From contig NZ_VLLB01000011.1 of assembly GCF_007830455.1 (NCBI RefSeq), positions 116,226 through 180,225 on the forward strand: a stretch of DNA of 64,000 nucleotides. The letters are read 5' to 3'. Shown here piece by piece: positions 34,242-43,581 of this stretch. The DNA is from Pseudoduganella lurida. GTDB lineage: Bacteria > Pseudomonadota > Gammaproteobacteria > Burkholderiales > Burkholderiaceae_D. A program made the position numbers and the translations under genes. Every line of letters begins with the position of its first letter. The stretch's first letter is position 1. The notes under the pieces are model-generated. The model ran no database searches. It saw only the letters and a program-made list of their open reading frames with translations, and was not told the DNA's origin.

Positions 34242-36065
34242 TTACGTCAGGTCGATGATCAGCCGGACGATCTCGTCGCCATAGGAAGCGAGCTTCTTCT
34301 CGCCCACGCCGGACACGCCGCGCAGGTCGTCCAGCGACGTGGGGCGGGCCTTGGCGATCTCGCGCAGGGTCGCATCCACGAAGATCACGTACGCCGGCAC
34401 ATTGTGCTCGCGCGCCGCGCCCATCCGCCAGGCGCGCAGCCGCTCGAAGATCATCTGCTCTGCGCTGCTCAGGTCCATCTCCACATAGCCCTTCGGCGAC
34501 GACGATGCCCGCTTGGCCTTCACCGGCTTCTGGTACTGGCGCAGCTGGACCTTCTGGCCGCCCTTCAGCACCGGGCGCGCCGCATCCGTCAGCTTCAATG
34601 AGCTGTACTGCTCGTGGTCGACGGTGACGAGGCCCAGCGCGATCACCTGGCGCAGGATGGCGCGCCATTCCTGCTCGCTGCGGTCGGCGCCGATGCCGAA
34701 CACGGACAGGTCGGCATGGTGCCAGGTGCGGATGCGGTCCGTCTCCACGCCGCGCAGCACCTCGATGACGTGCGTGGCGGCAAAGCGCTGGTCGACGCGG
34801 TAGATGGTCGACAGCAGCTTCTGCACCGGCACCGTGCCGTCGAACGACACGGGAGGAATCAGGCAGGTGTCGCAGTTGCCGCACGGGGTCGACGGCTCGC
34901 CGAAATAGTCCAGCAGGCGCACGCGCCGGCACGACAGCGTTTCGCACAGGCCCAGCATCGCATCCAGCTTGGCGCCCAGGACGCGCTTGAATTCCTCGTC
35001 GGCCTCGGATTCATCGATCATCCGGCGCTGCAGCACCACGTCCTGCAGGCCGTAGGCCATCCAGGCATTGGCCGGCATGCCGTCGCGGCCGGCGCGGCCC
35101 GTCTCCTGGTAGTAGCCTTCGATGCTCTTCGGCAGATCCAGGTGGGCGACGAAGCGCACGTCCGGCTTGTCGATGCCCATGCCGAACGCGATGGTCGCCA
35201 CCATCACCAGGTTCTCCTCGCGCAGGAAACGCGCCTGGTGGTCGGCCCGTTTCGCGTAGTCCATGCCGGCGTGGTAGGGCAGGGCGCGGATGCCGTTTTC
35301 ATTCAGCATCTCGGCCGTCTCTTCCACCTTCTTGCGCGACAGGCAGTAGACGATGCCGGAGTCGCCCGGATGCTCGGCGGTGATGAAGTCCAGCAGCTGC
35401 TTGCGGCCGTTGGTCTTTTCGACGATCGCGTAGCGGATGTTCGGGCGGTCGAACGACGACACGAACTGCGCCGCATTGGTCAGGTCGAGGCGGTGGGCGA
35501 TCTCGGCGCGGGTCTGCTGGTCGGCGGTGGCCGTCAGCGCGATGCGCGGCACGCCCGGGAACTGCTCGTGCAGCACCGACAGCTTGATGTATTCGGGCCG
35601 GAAATCGTGGCCCCACTGCGACACGCAGTGCGCCTCGTCGATGGCGAACAGGGCGATCTTCGAATCCTGCAGCAGGTCGAAGCAGCGCTGCGTCATCAGC
35701 CGTTCCGGCGCGATGTAGACCAGGTCGAGCTGGCCGGTGCGCACCATCCGCTCGATGCGGGCGGCTTCTTCCCAGGTCTGCGTGGAGTTCAGGAAGGCGG
35801 CGCGCACGCCCACCTCGGCCAGCGCATCGACCTGGTCCTGCATCAGCGCGATCAGCGGGGAGATGACGACGCCCACGCCGTCGCGCAGCAGGGCCGGGAT
35901 CTGGTAGCACAGCGACTTGCCGCCGCCGGTGGGCATCAGGACCAGCGCATCGCCGCCATTGGCGACCTGCTCGACGATCTCGGCCTGCTGGCCGCGGAAC
36001 GCGGAATAGCCGAAGACGGATTCGAGCAGGTGCAGGGCGCGTTGACTGAGGTCCAGTTGATCCAT
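34242..36065 (-). CDS. recQ: ATP-dependent DNA helicase RecQ
   Basis: A 607-aa 3'-5' helicase of recombination repair. Walker A is PTGGGKSLCYQ and the DExH box DEAHCVSQWGHDFRPEY. Motif V/VI is GFGMGIDKPDVRFVAHLDLP...QETGRAGRDG. The RecQ-C zinc-binding cysteines (CRRVRLLDYFGE...CGNCDTC) are present, as is a C-terminal HRDC domain (about 525-605). Length and domain order match E. coli RecQ. It starts 18 bases after uppP in the same direction, so the two may share a transcript. Confidence 0.97.
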   Translation of the reverse strand: MDQLDLSQRALHLLESVFGYSAFRGQQAEIVEQVANGGDALVLMPTGGGKSLCYQIPALLRDGVGVVISPLIALMQDQVDALAEVGVRAAFLNSTQTWEEAARIERMVRTGQLDLVYIAPERLMTQRCFDLLQDSKIALFAIDEAHCVSQWGHDFRPEYIKLSVLHEQFPGVPRIALTATADQQTRAEIAHRLDLTNAAQFVSSFDRPNIRYAIVEKTNGRKQLLDFITAEHPGDSGIVYCLSRKKVEETAEMLNENGIRALPYHAGMDYAKRADHQARFLREENLVMVATIAFGMGIDKPDVRFVAHLDLPKSIEGYYQETGRAGRDGMPANAWMAYGLQDVVLQRRMIDESEADEEFKRVLGAKLDAMLGLCETLSCRRVRLLDYFGEPSTPCGNCDTCLIPPVSFDGTVPVQKLLSTIYRVDQRFAATHVIEVLRGVETDRIRTWHHADLSVFGIGADRSEQEWRAILRQVIALGLVTVDHEQYSSLKLTDAARPVLKGGQKVQLRQYQKPVKAKRASSSPKGYVEMDLSSAEQMIFERLRAWRMGAAREHNVPAYVIFVDATLREIAKARPTSLDDLRGVSGVGEKKLASYGDEIVRLIIDLT

Positions 36066-36083
36066 TGATAACTTCTAAGGTTG

Positions 36084-36917
36084 CTACTCCGCCCAGGTCA
36101 CGGTACCGGTGTAGGCCGTGGCAATCACCACGAGACCGAACACTATACGGTACCAGGCGAAGATGGTGAAGTCATGCGAGCTGATATATCGCAGCAGCCA
36201 CCGGACGCACAGGAAGGCGGAAACGAATGCCGAGATCGTGCCGATGCCGAACAGCGGCAGGTCGGCGGCCGACAGCAGCGCGCGTTCCTTGTACAGCGAG
36301 TAGAAAGTGGCGCCCAGCAGCGTGGGGATGGCCAGGAAGAACGAGAACTCGGTGGCGGCCTTGCGCGACAGGCCCAGCATCATGCCGCCGATGATCGTGG
36401 CGCCCGAGCGGCTGGTGCCGGGAATCAGCGCGAACGCCTGGGCGCAGCCGACCTTCAGCGCGTCCAGGTGCGTCATGTCGTCCACCGACTGCACGCGCAC
36501 CGACACGGGATTGACGCGCGCACGGCGCTCCACCCACAGGATGATGAAGCCGCCGACGATGAAGGCGGTCGCCACCGGTACCGGCGCGAACAGCGATTCC
36601 TTGATCATGCCGTTGAAGCAGAAGCCCAGAATCGCGGCCGGCAGGAAGCCGATGATCACGTTGAGCATGATGCGGCGCGCCTTCGGGTCGTGGCCCAGTC
36701 CGGCCAGCACGTTGCCGATCTTGACGCGGTATTCCCAGATCACGGACAGCATGGCGCCGCCCTGGATGGCGATCTCGAACACTTTCACTTTCTCGCCGGT
36801 GAAGTTCAGCAGGCTGCCAGCCAGGATCAGGTGGCCGGTGGAGGAGATGGGCAGGAATTCGGTAAACCCTTCGACCAGGCCCATGATGAGGGCTTTCAAC
36901 GCGAGAACGATATCCAT
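36084..36917 (-). CDS. uppP: Undecaprenyl-diphosphatase (BacA/UppP)
   Basis: A 277-aa integral membrane protein that recycles the undecaprenyl carrier of cell-wall synthesis by dephosphorylation; family members confer bacitracin resistance. Both catalytic signatures are seen: EGFTEFLPISSTGHLILA and IPGTSRSGATIIGGM. The start MDIVLALKALIMGLVEG at 36917 is the family start; an upstream in-frame start adds 19 residues. It lies upstream of recQ on the same strand. Confidence 0.96.
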   Translation of the reverse strand: MDIVLALKALIMGLVEGFTEFLPISSTGHLILAGSLLNFTGEKVKVFEIAIQGGAMLSVIWEYRVKIGNVLAGLGHDPKARRIMLNVIIGFLPAAILGFCFNGMIKESLFAPVPVATAFIVGGFIILWVERRARVNPVSVRVQSVDDMTHLDALKVGCAQAFALIPGTSRSGATIIGGMMLGLSRKAATEFSFFLAIPTLLGATFYSLYKERALLSAADLPLFGIGTISAFVSAFLCVRWLLRYISSHDFTIFAWYRIVFGLVVIATAYTGTVTWAE

Positions 36918-37198
36918 TGTGTCAGTGATGAAGTGAGGGAAGATGCATGGAGGAAAACCGGCGAAGCTTACCACGAGGGGGCGCGCGCCAGCCGCGCTGC
37001 TCGGCCGTTTGGCGCTGGATAATGCAATTTTTCATGCAATTAAGTCATCGTTAAGGCGCAAAGGCTCGCTTGTTGCGTAGGAAGGGGTAAATGGCAACGT
37101 TGTTGTTTCCACGCTAACGCGGACGATGATGCTTCTTGTCAAAAATAAAAATTTTCAGGCGAACAAAAATGGTCTCCCACCGTTATCTGGAGCCCGCC

Positions 37199-37519
37199 AT
37201 GAAACCATCCACCCCAGCCCATCTGAAAACCGCCCGCGGCCATGCCGGCTTTGCCGTCTGGTATGCGCTGCTGGCCATGCTCCTGCTGGTCATGGTGCCG
37301 GAAACGGCGTCGCCTAGCTGGTGGGCGGTCGCAATGCTGGGGGCCGCCATGCTGCTGCACCTCGTGCTGGGTTGGGGAGCACGCCGGGCGCACGGCTGGG
37401 CGCGCTCGGTCACGTTGTGGATGTGTTTTCCGCTGCTGGCCGTCGTACCGCTCGGCACGCTGGCCGCCATCCAGATGATTTCGTATTGCTGGCGGGGCTG
37501 GGAGCGGCAGTCGTCCTAG
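37199..37519 (+). CDS. Small membrane protein, hypothetical
   Basis: A 106-aa protein with three hydrophobic stretches (GFAVWYALLAMLLLVMV, WWAVAMLGAAMLLHLVLGWG, VTLWMCFPLLAVVPLGTLAAIQMI). I do not recognise a family. CTGGAG sits eight bases before ATG 37199, which is preferred over in-frame starts at 37136 (TTG) and 37169. The 281-base gap before it, 36918-37198, is AT-rich with no gene. Confidence 0.65.
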   Translation: MKPSTPAHLKTARGHAGFAVWYALLAMLLLVMVPETASPSWWAVAMLGAAMLLHLVLGWGARRAHGWARSVTLWMCFPLLAVVPLGTLAAIQMISYCWRGWERQSS

Positions 37520-37706
37520 CCGATCAGGCTGGTCATGCCGATGGCGCATCAGTGATGCGCCATTTTCATCTGCGCCATTTTTGATTCGATCATCGGATTG
37601 ATAGCGATACCACGGCGAATGGTCTAAACTAGCCACTAAAATATTAGTGACCGTTTGCGGCCAGAGTTGCCCTGCGCTCTCCGAACCGCATTTCCAGTGC
37701 ATAGCC

Positions 37707-39047
37707 ATGAAAGAAACCATGAACGACACCCCCGTGATCACCGCCGTCCGCGTCATTCCCGTTGCCGGCCGCGACAGCATGCTGCTGAACCTGTCCGGTG
37801 CCCATGCGCCTTACTTCACCCGCAACCTGCTGATCCTGACGGACAGTTCGGGCCGGCAGGGCGTCGGCGAAGTGCCCGGCGGCGAGGCGATCCGCAAGAC
37901 GCTGGAAGACGCCGAAGCGCTGATCGTCGGCCGCAAGGTGGGCGACTACAACGCCATCCTGAACGCGGCGCGCACTGCCTTCGCCAGCCGCGACGCCGGG
38001 GGCCGCGGCCTGCAGACATTCGACCTGCGCATCGCCATCCACGCCGTGACGGCGATCGAATCGGCGCTGCTCGACCTGCTGGGCCAGTTCCTGGAGGTGC
38101 CGGTGGCCGCGCTGCTGGGCGACGGCCAGCAGCGCGAGCAGGTGCCCATGCTGGGCTACCTGTTCTTCATCGGCGACAAGGGCAAGACGGATCTGCCCTA
38201 CAACAGCGAGCCCGATGCCGTGGACGCCTGGGGCCGCCTGCGCCACGAAACGGCCATGACGCCGGAAGCGGTGGTGGCGCTGGCCGAGGCCTCCTACGAG
38301 CGTTATGGCTTCAAGGACTTCAAGCTGAAGGGCGGCGTGCTGCGCGGCGAGGAAGAGATGGAGGCCGTCACCGCGCTGGCCGAGCGCTTCCCCGACGCGC
38401 GCGTCACGCTCGATCCGAACGGCGGCTGGCTGCTGAAGGATGCGATCCGCCTGTGCCGCGACAAGGGCGATGTGCTGGCCTATGCGGAAGACCCGTGCGG
38501 CGCCGAGAACGGCTACTCGGGCCGCGAGGTGATGGCCGAGTTCCGCCGCGCCACCGGCCTGCCGACGGCCACCAACATGATCGCCACCGACTGGCGCGAG
38601 CTGGGCCACGCGATCCAGCTCCAGGCCGTGACGATTCCCCTGGCCGACCCGCACTTCTGGACGATGCAGGGCTCCGTGCGCGTGGCGCAGCTGTGCCATG
38701 AATGGGGCCTGACGTGGGGCTCGCACTCGAACAACCACTTCGACGTCTCGCTGGCGATGTTCACCCACGTGGCCGCCGCCGCGCCGGGCCAGATCACGGC
38801 GATCGACACGCACTGGATCTGGCAGGACGGCCAGCGCCTCACGAAGGAGCCGCTGCAGATCCGCGGCGGCCTGGTCGACGTGCCGAAGAAGCCCGGCCTG
38901 GGCGTCGAGCTGGACATGGTGGAAGTGGAAAAGGCCCACCAGCTGTACCTGAAGGAAGGCCTGGGCGCGCGCAACGACGCGATGGCGATGCAGTTCCTGA
39001 TCCCTGGCTGGACGTTCGACAGCAAGCGGCCCTGCCTGGTGCGCTGA
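37707..39047 (+). CDS. gudD: Glucarate dehydratase
   Basis: A 446-aa enolase-superfamily enzyme that dehydrates D-glucarate to 5-keto-4-deoxyglucarate. It has HAPYFTRNLLILTDSSGRQGVGEVPGGE near the N-terminus, the catalytic lysine region FKLKGGVLRGEEE, metal ligands in VTLDPNGGW and AEDPCG, and the His-containing TWGSHSNNHFDVSLAM. This is the typical glucarate dehydratase signature set. No garD/garL/garK, kdgD or glucarate transporter gene is adjacent, so it stands alone here. Start 37707 was chosen over the 20-residue upstream extension. Confidence 0.93.
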   Translation: MKETMNDTPVITAVRVIPVAGRDSMLLNLSGAHAPYFTRNLLILTDSSGRQGVGEVPGGEAIRKTLEDAEALIVGRKVGDYNAILNAARTAFASRDAGGRGLQTFDLRIAIHAVTAIESALLDLLGQFLEVPVAALLGDGQQREQVPMLGYLFFIGDKGKTDLPYNSEPDAVDAWGRLRHETAMTPEAVVALAEASYERYGFKDFKLKGGVLRGEEEMEAVTALAERFPDARVTLDPNGGWLLKDAIRLCRDKGDVLAYAEDPCGAENGYSGREVMAEFRRATGLPTATNMIATDWRELGHAIQLQAVTIPLADPHFWTMQGSVRVAQLCHEWGLTWGSHSNNHFDVSLAMFTHVAAAAPGQITAIDTHWIWQDGQRLTKEPLQIRGGLVDVPKKPGLGVELDMVEVEKAHQLYLKEGLGARNDAMAMQFLIPGWTFDSKRPCLVR

Positions 39048-39049
39048 GT

Positions 39050-39091
39050 CCGTGCTGCCGGCAGGTGTTCAGGCGCCGGCCGGCAGCACGG
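39050..39091. terminator. Hairpin between convergent genes
   Basis: CCGTGCTGCCGGC at 39050-39062 and its exact inverse complement at 39079-39091 enclose a 16-base loop. The hairpin starts three bases after the gudD stop. The right arm overlaps the last codons of the convergent GNAT gene. There is no T tract, so its role as a terminator is inferred from position. Confidence 0.5.
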
Positions 39092-39731
39092 CGGTTGAAT
39101 ACGGCGCCAGCACCCGCCAGCCCAGACGCTCGTACAGCGTGCGTCCCGCCTCGGTAGCGACGAGCAGCCGCTCGCGGACATCGGCCTGCGCGGTCCGCGC
39201 ATCCAGCGCGAACATCAGGGCCCGTGCCAGGCCGCGGCGCCGGTGCGCCGCATGCGTTTCGATGCGGTCGAACACGGCCGTGCCGCTGTTGAGCACGATG
39301 CGGCCCGATGCTGCCGTCATGCCATCGGCATCGGCCAGGCGCAGCACCGCGGCGCCATGCTCCCGCTCGGCCACCAGCGTATAGCCGGCCGGTGCAGTGC
39401 CGTCGATCGCTTGCCCATCGCTCATCGCTTCCGCCCGATGCATCAGGTAACGGGGCTGTTCGAGCACCCACCGATGCGGCAACGCGTCGCGCAACGCTTG
39501 CGGCATGACCGCGGCCTTCAGATACACGAACGGCGCATCGATACCCGCCGCGCAGGCCTGCAACGCCGGCCCGGCATCGACGAAAACATGCCGTCGCAAC
39601 TGCCCGGACCAGCCCACGTCGACCACCAGACCGCCATCTTCGCGGCGCGGCAACGGCAAGCCGCGCGCCAGGCTCCAGCAGGCCAGCCAGCGTTCGAGGA
39701 GAGCGAGGTCGACGGTGGGCGGGGTGGTCAT
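39069..39731 (-). CDS. GNAT-family N-acetyltransferase
   Basis: A 220-aa protein. The C-terminal 110 residues are a GNAT domain: AAVLRLADADGMTAASGRIVLNSGTAVFDRIETHAAHRRRGLARALMFAL (acetyl-CoA loop RRRGLAR) and AGRTLYERLGWRVLAPYSTAVLP. The N-terminal 100 residues (ERWLACWSLARGLPLP...) resemble a second, degenerate GNAT-like half. Its ATG overlaps the YkgJ stop by four bases, so the pair is coupled. The substrate is unknown. Confidence 0.85.
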   Translation of the reverse strand: MTTPPTVDLALLERWLACWSLARGLPLPRREDGGLVVDVGWSGQLRRHVFVDAGPALQACAAGIDAPFVYLKAAVMPQALRDALPHRWVLEQPRYLMHRAEAMSDGQAIDGTAPAGYTLVAEREHGAAVLRLADADGMTAASGRIVLNSGTAVFDRIETHAAHRRRGLARALMFALDARTAQADVRERLLVATEAGRTLYERLGWRVLAPYSTAVLPAGA

Positions 39732-39985
39732 GCCGGCGCCGTCATCTTCTCCAGCGCATCCAGCCAGCGGATCGCCTGTTCGCGGCTGGACCCGCACATC
39801 TCCCCGGAAGGCTGCAGCCCGCCGCAGAACTTCGGCCGCTCCGGCTTGCCGAAGATGCGGCAGCGATTGGCATCGTCGAGCTGGATGCAGCGCACGCCCG
39901 CCGGCTTCCCGTCCGGCATGCCGGGAATGGGACTCGTGATGGAAGGCGCGGTGCAGCAGGCACCGCAATGGTCGCGGCAGTTCAT
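39728..39985 (-). CDS. YkgJ-family cysteine cluster protein
   Basis: An 85-aa protein with a Cys-rich N-terminus, MNCRDHCGACCTAPSI, and further cysteines in VRCIQLDDANRCRIFG and KFCGGLQ...EMCG. This is the YkgJ/CxxCxxC(x)n cluster pattern, which probably binds zinc or an Fe-S centre. The function is unknown throughout the family. The gene overlaps the GNAT start (four bases) and follows the DUF445 gene by 61 bases in the same direction. Confidence 0.9.
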   Translation of the reverse strand: MNCRDHCGACCTAPSITSPIPGMPDGKPAGVRCIQLDDANRCRIFGKPERPKFCGGLQPSGEMCGSSREQAIRWLDALEKMTAPA

Positions 39986-40046
39986 GGGAACAATGGAAGG
40001 ACGGCGGGAAACCGCGCATTTTACTCCGCTGGCCCGCGTCAGCGCC

Positions 40047-41288
40047 TCAATGCGCCCCCAGCAGCAGCGACACCGAATACAGCAGCACGCCCACCACGCC
40101 GCCCACGAGCGTGCCGCTAATGCGGATGAACTGCAGGTCGCTGCCCACCTGCTGCTCCAGCTTCGCCGAGACGGTCTCGGCATCCCACTTGTCGATCACC
40201 TTCTGCACCACGGCGACAATGAGGCCGCGCCGCTCGACGATTGCCTCGGCGGCAAAGCCCTTCAGCCAGTCGTTCAGCTTGATGCGCACGGGCTCGTTCT
40301 GCGCCAGCGCATTGGCGAAGATGCGCACTGCATCCTGCACCCGGAGCAGCAGGCGCGACTCGGGCGAGGCGCCGGCGTTCAGCAGGCGCTCGCGCAGGTC
40401 GGTCCACACCTCGGCCACGTAGGCGCGGAACAGTGGATGCTCCAGTCCGCGCGTCAGCAGCGCGCGCAGCTTGTCCTCGTACTCCGGCGAATGCTGCAGG
40501 TTGTCGATCAGTTCCTCGACCAGCAGCTGGAAGCGCTGGCGCCATGCGCCGTCCTCGTTGGCCATGTCGTCGAGGATGCTGCCGATGCCGTCCATCAGCC
40601 GCTCGAAGAATTTTTCGTCGACCATGCGCGGGATCCACTTCGGGCTGTGCTCGTGCACCTTCTGGCGGATGTAGCCGCGGTTCTCTTCCAGCGCGTGGGC
40701 GACCAGGCCCAGCACCTTCTGCAGCAGCCGCACGTGCTGGCGGCCGGAGACGAGCACCGTCAGCACCTGCGCCAGCACGGGGGCCAGCCGCACATCCTTC
40801 AGGCTGGAGGACAGCGCACCGCCCACGAAGGCGGCCGCATCGCGGTCTTCCACCATGTTCAGCACGGCCGGGATGGTGCCCACGATGCGTTCGGCCACCG
40901 CGCGGCTGTTGGCCTCGTCCGCCAGCCAGCGCGCCGCGACGCCGGCCAGGTCGATGTCCTGCAGCTCGCTGCGCACCACGTCCGGCGTGATGAAATTGTG
41001 TTCGAGGAATTCGGCGATATTGGCGCCGATGCGGTCCTTGTTGCGGGGGATGATGGCCGTGTGCGGGATCGGCAGCCCGAGCGGATGGCGGAACAGCGCC
41101 GTCACGGCAAACCAGTCCGCCAGGCCGCCCACCATCGCGGCCTCGGCAAACGCGGCCACGAAGCCCAGCCACGGATAGCCCGGCTGCAGCAGGCGCGCGG
41201 CCACGAACAGGGCGGCCATCGCGGCCAGCAGGCAGGTGGCGATGAGGCGGATGCGCCGCAGGCGCTGGCGTGGATCGCGGTGCGGCAA
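40047..41288 (-). CDS. DUF445-domain inner-membrane protein
   Basis: A 413-aa protein (YjiN/YheB-like DUF445). It has two N-terminal membrane segments (LIATCLLAAMAALFVAARLL and GFVAAFAEAAMVGGLADWFAVTALF), the family motif GLADWFAVTALFRHPLGLPIPHTAIIPRNKDRIG, a long soluble helical part and a C-terminal membrane anchor (GTLVGGVVGVLLYSVSLLLG). No ATG is near the expected start. A TTG at 41288 with GGGAG seven bases upstream fits well and is used, so the N-terminus is uncertain. Function unknown. Confidence 0.85.
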   Translation of the reverse strand: MPHRDPRQRLRRIRLIATCLLAAMAALFVAARLLQPGYPWLGFVAAFAEAAMVGGLADWFAVTALFRHPLGLPIPHTAIIPRNKDRIGANIAEFLEHNFITPDVVRSELQDIDLAGVAARWLADEANSRAVAERIVGTIPAVLNMVEDRDAAAFVGGALSSSLKDVRLAPVLAQVLTVLVSGRQHVRLLQKVLGLVAHALEENRGYIRQKVHEHSPKWIPRMVDEKFFERLMDGIGSILDDMANEDGAWRQRFQLLVEELIDNLQHSPEYEDKLRALLTRGLEHPLFRAYVAEVWTDLRERLLNAGASPESRLLLRVQDAVRIFANALAQNEPVRIKLNDWLKGFAAEAIVERRGLIVAVVQKVIDKWDAETVSAKLEQQVGSDLQFIRISGTLVGGVVGVLLYSVSLLLGAH

Positions 41289-41407
41289 GGTGGTCTCCCG
41301 GCGTTGGTCTGGTTGCAATGATGAACCAGCGTGCGGGGCTATTCCGTGCGGCAGCGAACGTCGCCCGGGGCGCGGCTGGATTAGCATCGGCGCAAAGGAG
41401 AGACACC

Positions 41408-41629
41408 ATGGACCGGGAACGACCGAAGGAAGGCGACCTGGTGCGGCCGATCGGCTGGCACCAGAAGATGATCGTCGTGGCCATCCAGGGCGGCGACATC
41501 CGCTGCCGCTGGAACGACGACGATGGCGAGCACGAGCAGGATTTCCCGGCCGGGCAGCTGGAAACGGTGCGGCGCGGTGCCGATTTCTCCGCCCATCCGG
41601 AGCGCAGCCGGGTGACGCACCGGCCTTGA
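41408..41629 (+). CDS. Small DUF2158/YodC-like protein
   Basis: A 73-aa protein with AAAGGAGA nine bases before its ATG. The sequence KEGDLVRPIGWHQKMIVVAIQGGDIRCRWNDDDGEHEQDFPAGQLETV matches the small beta-barrel pattern 'GDxVxLxSGGxxMTVxxI...xCxWFD...FxxxxL' of DUF2158 (YodC). Function unknown. It stands alone, divergent from the DUF445 gene. Confidence 0.7.
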   Translation: MDRERPKEGDLVRPIGWHQKMIVVAIQGGDIRCRWNDDDGEHEQDFPAGQLETVRRGADFSAHPERSRVTHRP

Positions 41630-41720
41630 ATCCTGCACTGGCGAGGCTTTCCAATTGCAAGCTTCCTTGACGTTGCCTTATAGCAGGCCTATCATTTAAT
41701 GACTTGTAAGTAAGTTACTG

Positions 41721-42374
41721 ATGATTGCCGACATGAACCAGCCGATGCCCGCCGAACCGAAACCGCGCTGGGAGCGCCGCAAGGATGCCCGCCCGCACGA
41801 GCTGCTGTCCGCCGCGCTGGACCTGTTCGTGGACCGTGGTTACGCCGCCACCCGCCTGGAAGACGTGGCGCGCCGCGCCGGCGTGTCGAAGGGTACGCTG
41901 TACCTGTACTTCGAGAACAAGCAGGAGCTGTTCAAGGCTGTCGTTCGCGAGAACATCGTGCAGGTCATCGGCCGCGCCGAAAGCGATGTGGCCGCTGCCG
42001 ACGATGTCTCCTGTTCCGAGCTGCTGCGCACCATGCTGCGCCGCTGGTGGACCGACGTGGCCGCCACGCGGGCCTCCGGCCTGGCCAAGCTGATCATGGC
42101 CGAAGCGGGCAACTTCCCCGAAATCGCGCAGTTCTACAACGACGAGGTAATCGCGCGTGGCCATGCACTGCTGTCCTCGATCGTGCGGCGCGGCATCGAG
42201 CGGGGCGAGTTCGCGCCCGTCGATCCGGACGTGATGACGCGCGTGCTGACGGCGCCCGTGATCATGCTCATGCTGTGGGCGCACAGCTTCGATCCCTGCG
42301 GCAGCCAGGTCGAGCCGGACGTGTTCCTCGACACCTACCTGGAACTGGTACGGCGCGGCATGGCCGCCGGCTGA
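41721..42374 (+). CDS. TetR/AcrR-family transcriptional regulator
   Basis: A 217-aa repressor-type protein. The N-terminal helix-turn-helix reads RPHELLSAALDLFVDRGYAATRLEDVARRAGVSKGTLYLYFENKQELFKAVV. The C-terminal ligand domain resembles the AcrR-type found with efflux genes (WWTDVAATRASGLAKLIMAEAGNFPEIAQFY). The repeated TAAGTAAGTTA just before the start could be its own operator. A TolC-type outer-membrane gene lies 1.2 kb downstream. Ligand unknown. Confidence 0.88.
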   Translation: MIADMNQPMPAEPKPRWERRKDARPHELLSAALDLFVDRGYAATRLEDVARRAGVSKGTLYLYFENKQELFKAVVRENIVQVIGRAESDVAAADDVSCSELLRTMLRRWWTDVAATRASGLAKLIMAEAGNFPEIAQFYNDEVIARGHALLSSIVRRGIERGEFAPVDPDVMTRVLTAPVIMLMLWAHSFDPCGSQVEPDVFLDTYLELVRRGMAAG

Positions 42375-42516
42375 CCGCGCGAAATCCGCCGTTTCAACCC
42401 TGCCAAACTGCAGACTGTCGCAATTTTCCGCCAGCCTCCGCCGTTATCGTTAATATCCCGCCCTGACCAGTTCAACGATAAAATGTCGGATTCCTATTCC
42501 TTCACCGAGTACCAAG

Positions 42517-43170
42517 ATGAATATCGAACAAGCCCGCTTCAATATGATCGAACAGCAGATTCGCCCGTGGAATGTGCTGGACACCGATATCCTCGATCTG
42601 TTGATGGTCGTAAAACGCGAGAATTTTGTACCGGAAGCCACCCGCACCCTGGCGTTCGCCGACACCGCCATCCCGCTGCCGGGCGGCACCGCGATGCTGA
42701 CGCCGAAACTGGAAGCGCGCATCGTGCAGGACGTGGAAGTGAAGAAGCATGAGAACGTGCTGCTGGTCGGTGCCGGCACCGGCTACCTGGCCGCGCTGCT
42801 GGCGCACCGCGCCCGCCACGTGACGGCCGTGGAAATCGATCCGGCCCTGAAGGACATCGCGCAGAAGAACCTGGCGCAGAACGGCGTCACCAATGTCACC
42901 GTGGAACTGGGCAACGGCGCGCAGGGCTGGGACAAGGGCGCCCCGTTCGACGTGATCGTGTTTGCCGGCGCGCTGCCGGTGCTGCCGGAAAGCGTGCTGC
43001 AGCAGGTGAAGACGGGCGGCCGCATCCTGGCGATCATCGGCGAATCGCCGGTCATGTCGGCGCACCTGGTCACCCGCACGGGCGAGCACGGCTACGACAC
43101 CAAGAAGCTGTTCGAAACGGACGTGAAGCCGCTGCAGGCCGCGCTCACGCCTTCCCACTTCACGTTCTGA
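42517..43170 (+). CDS. pcm: Protein-L-isoaspartate O-methyltransferase
   Basis: A 217-aa SAM-dependent enzyme of the PCMT family, which repairs isoaspartyl residues in damaged proteins. It starts IEQARFNMIEQQIRPWNVLD and has ENVLLVGAGTGYLAALLAHRARHVTAVEID (SAM site), then VELGNGAQGWDKGAPFDVIVFAGALPVLPESVLQQVKTGGRILAIIG. It lies upstream of a rhodanese gene (seven bases) and tolC, an order common in betaproteobacteria. An inverted repeat TTATCGTT-N22-AACGATAA (42444-42481) lies in the promoter region. Confidence 0.93.
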   Translation: MNIEQARFNMIEQQIRPWNVLDTDILDLLMVVKRENFVPEATRTLAFADTAIPLPGGTAMLTPKLEARIVQDVEVKKHENVLLVGAGTGYLAALLAHRARHVTAVEIDPALKDIAQKNLAQNGVTNVTVELGNGAQGWDKGAPFDVIVFAGALPVLPESVLQQVKTGGRILAIIGESPVMSAHLVTRTGEHGYDTKKLFETDVKPLQAALTPSHFTF

Positions 43171-43177
43171 GGCCGCC

Positions 43178-43501
43178 ATGCAGCAACTGAGCGCGCCCGA
43201 ACTGGCGGCCTGGCTGGCCGACGACAGCCGTGCCAAACCCTTCCTGCTGGACGTGCGCGAGCCGTGGGAATTCGAGACCTGCCATATTGAAGGTGCGCAG
43301 CTGATGCCGATGCAGTCGATCCCGGCGCGCATCGACGACCTGGACGAAGATGCGGAAATCGTCTGCATCTGCCACCACGGCGCGCGCAGCCTGCAGGTGG
43401 CGGCGTTCCTGGAACGCCATGGCTTCGGCAAGCTGAGCAACCTGACCGGCGGCGTGCATGCCTGGGCGCTGCAGGTCGACGAATCGATGCCGAAGTACTG
43501 A
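43178..43501 (+). CDS. Rhodanese-like sulfurtransferase
   Basis: A 107-aa single rhodanese domain. It has the entry motif FLLDVREPWEFETCHIEGAQLMPM and the active-site loop CHHGARS with catalytic Cys65, then NLTGGVHAWALQVD. Such proteins move sulfane sulfur. The gene starts seven bases after pcm and 80 bases before the tolC-family gene. The acceptor is unknown. Confidence 0.92.
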   Translation: MQQLSAPELAAWLADDSRAKPFLLDVREPWEFETCHIEGAQLMPMQSIPARIDDLDEDAEIVCICHHGARSLQVAAFLERHGFGKLSNLTGGVHAWALQVDESMPKY

Positions 43502-43581
43502 AAGAGACACGGTTCGACAAGCAGTCCGGGTAGTGCAGCAAGACCAATAAGAATGTAGTCCTGTCCAAAACGGAGAATGCA

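Noticed and set aside
42444..42481. Inverted repeat TTATCGTT-N22-AACGATAA as a TetR operator
   Set aside because: The spacing is too wide for a typical TetR site and it lies before pcm, not before an efflux gene; kept only as a note in the pcm entry.
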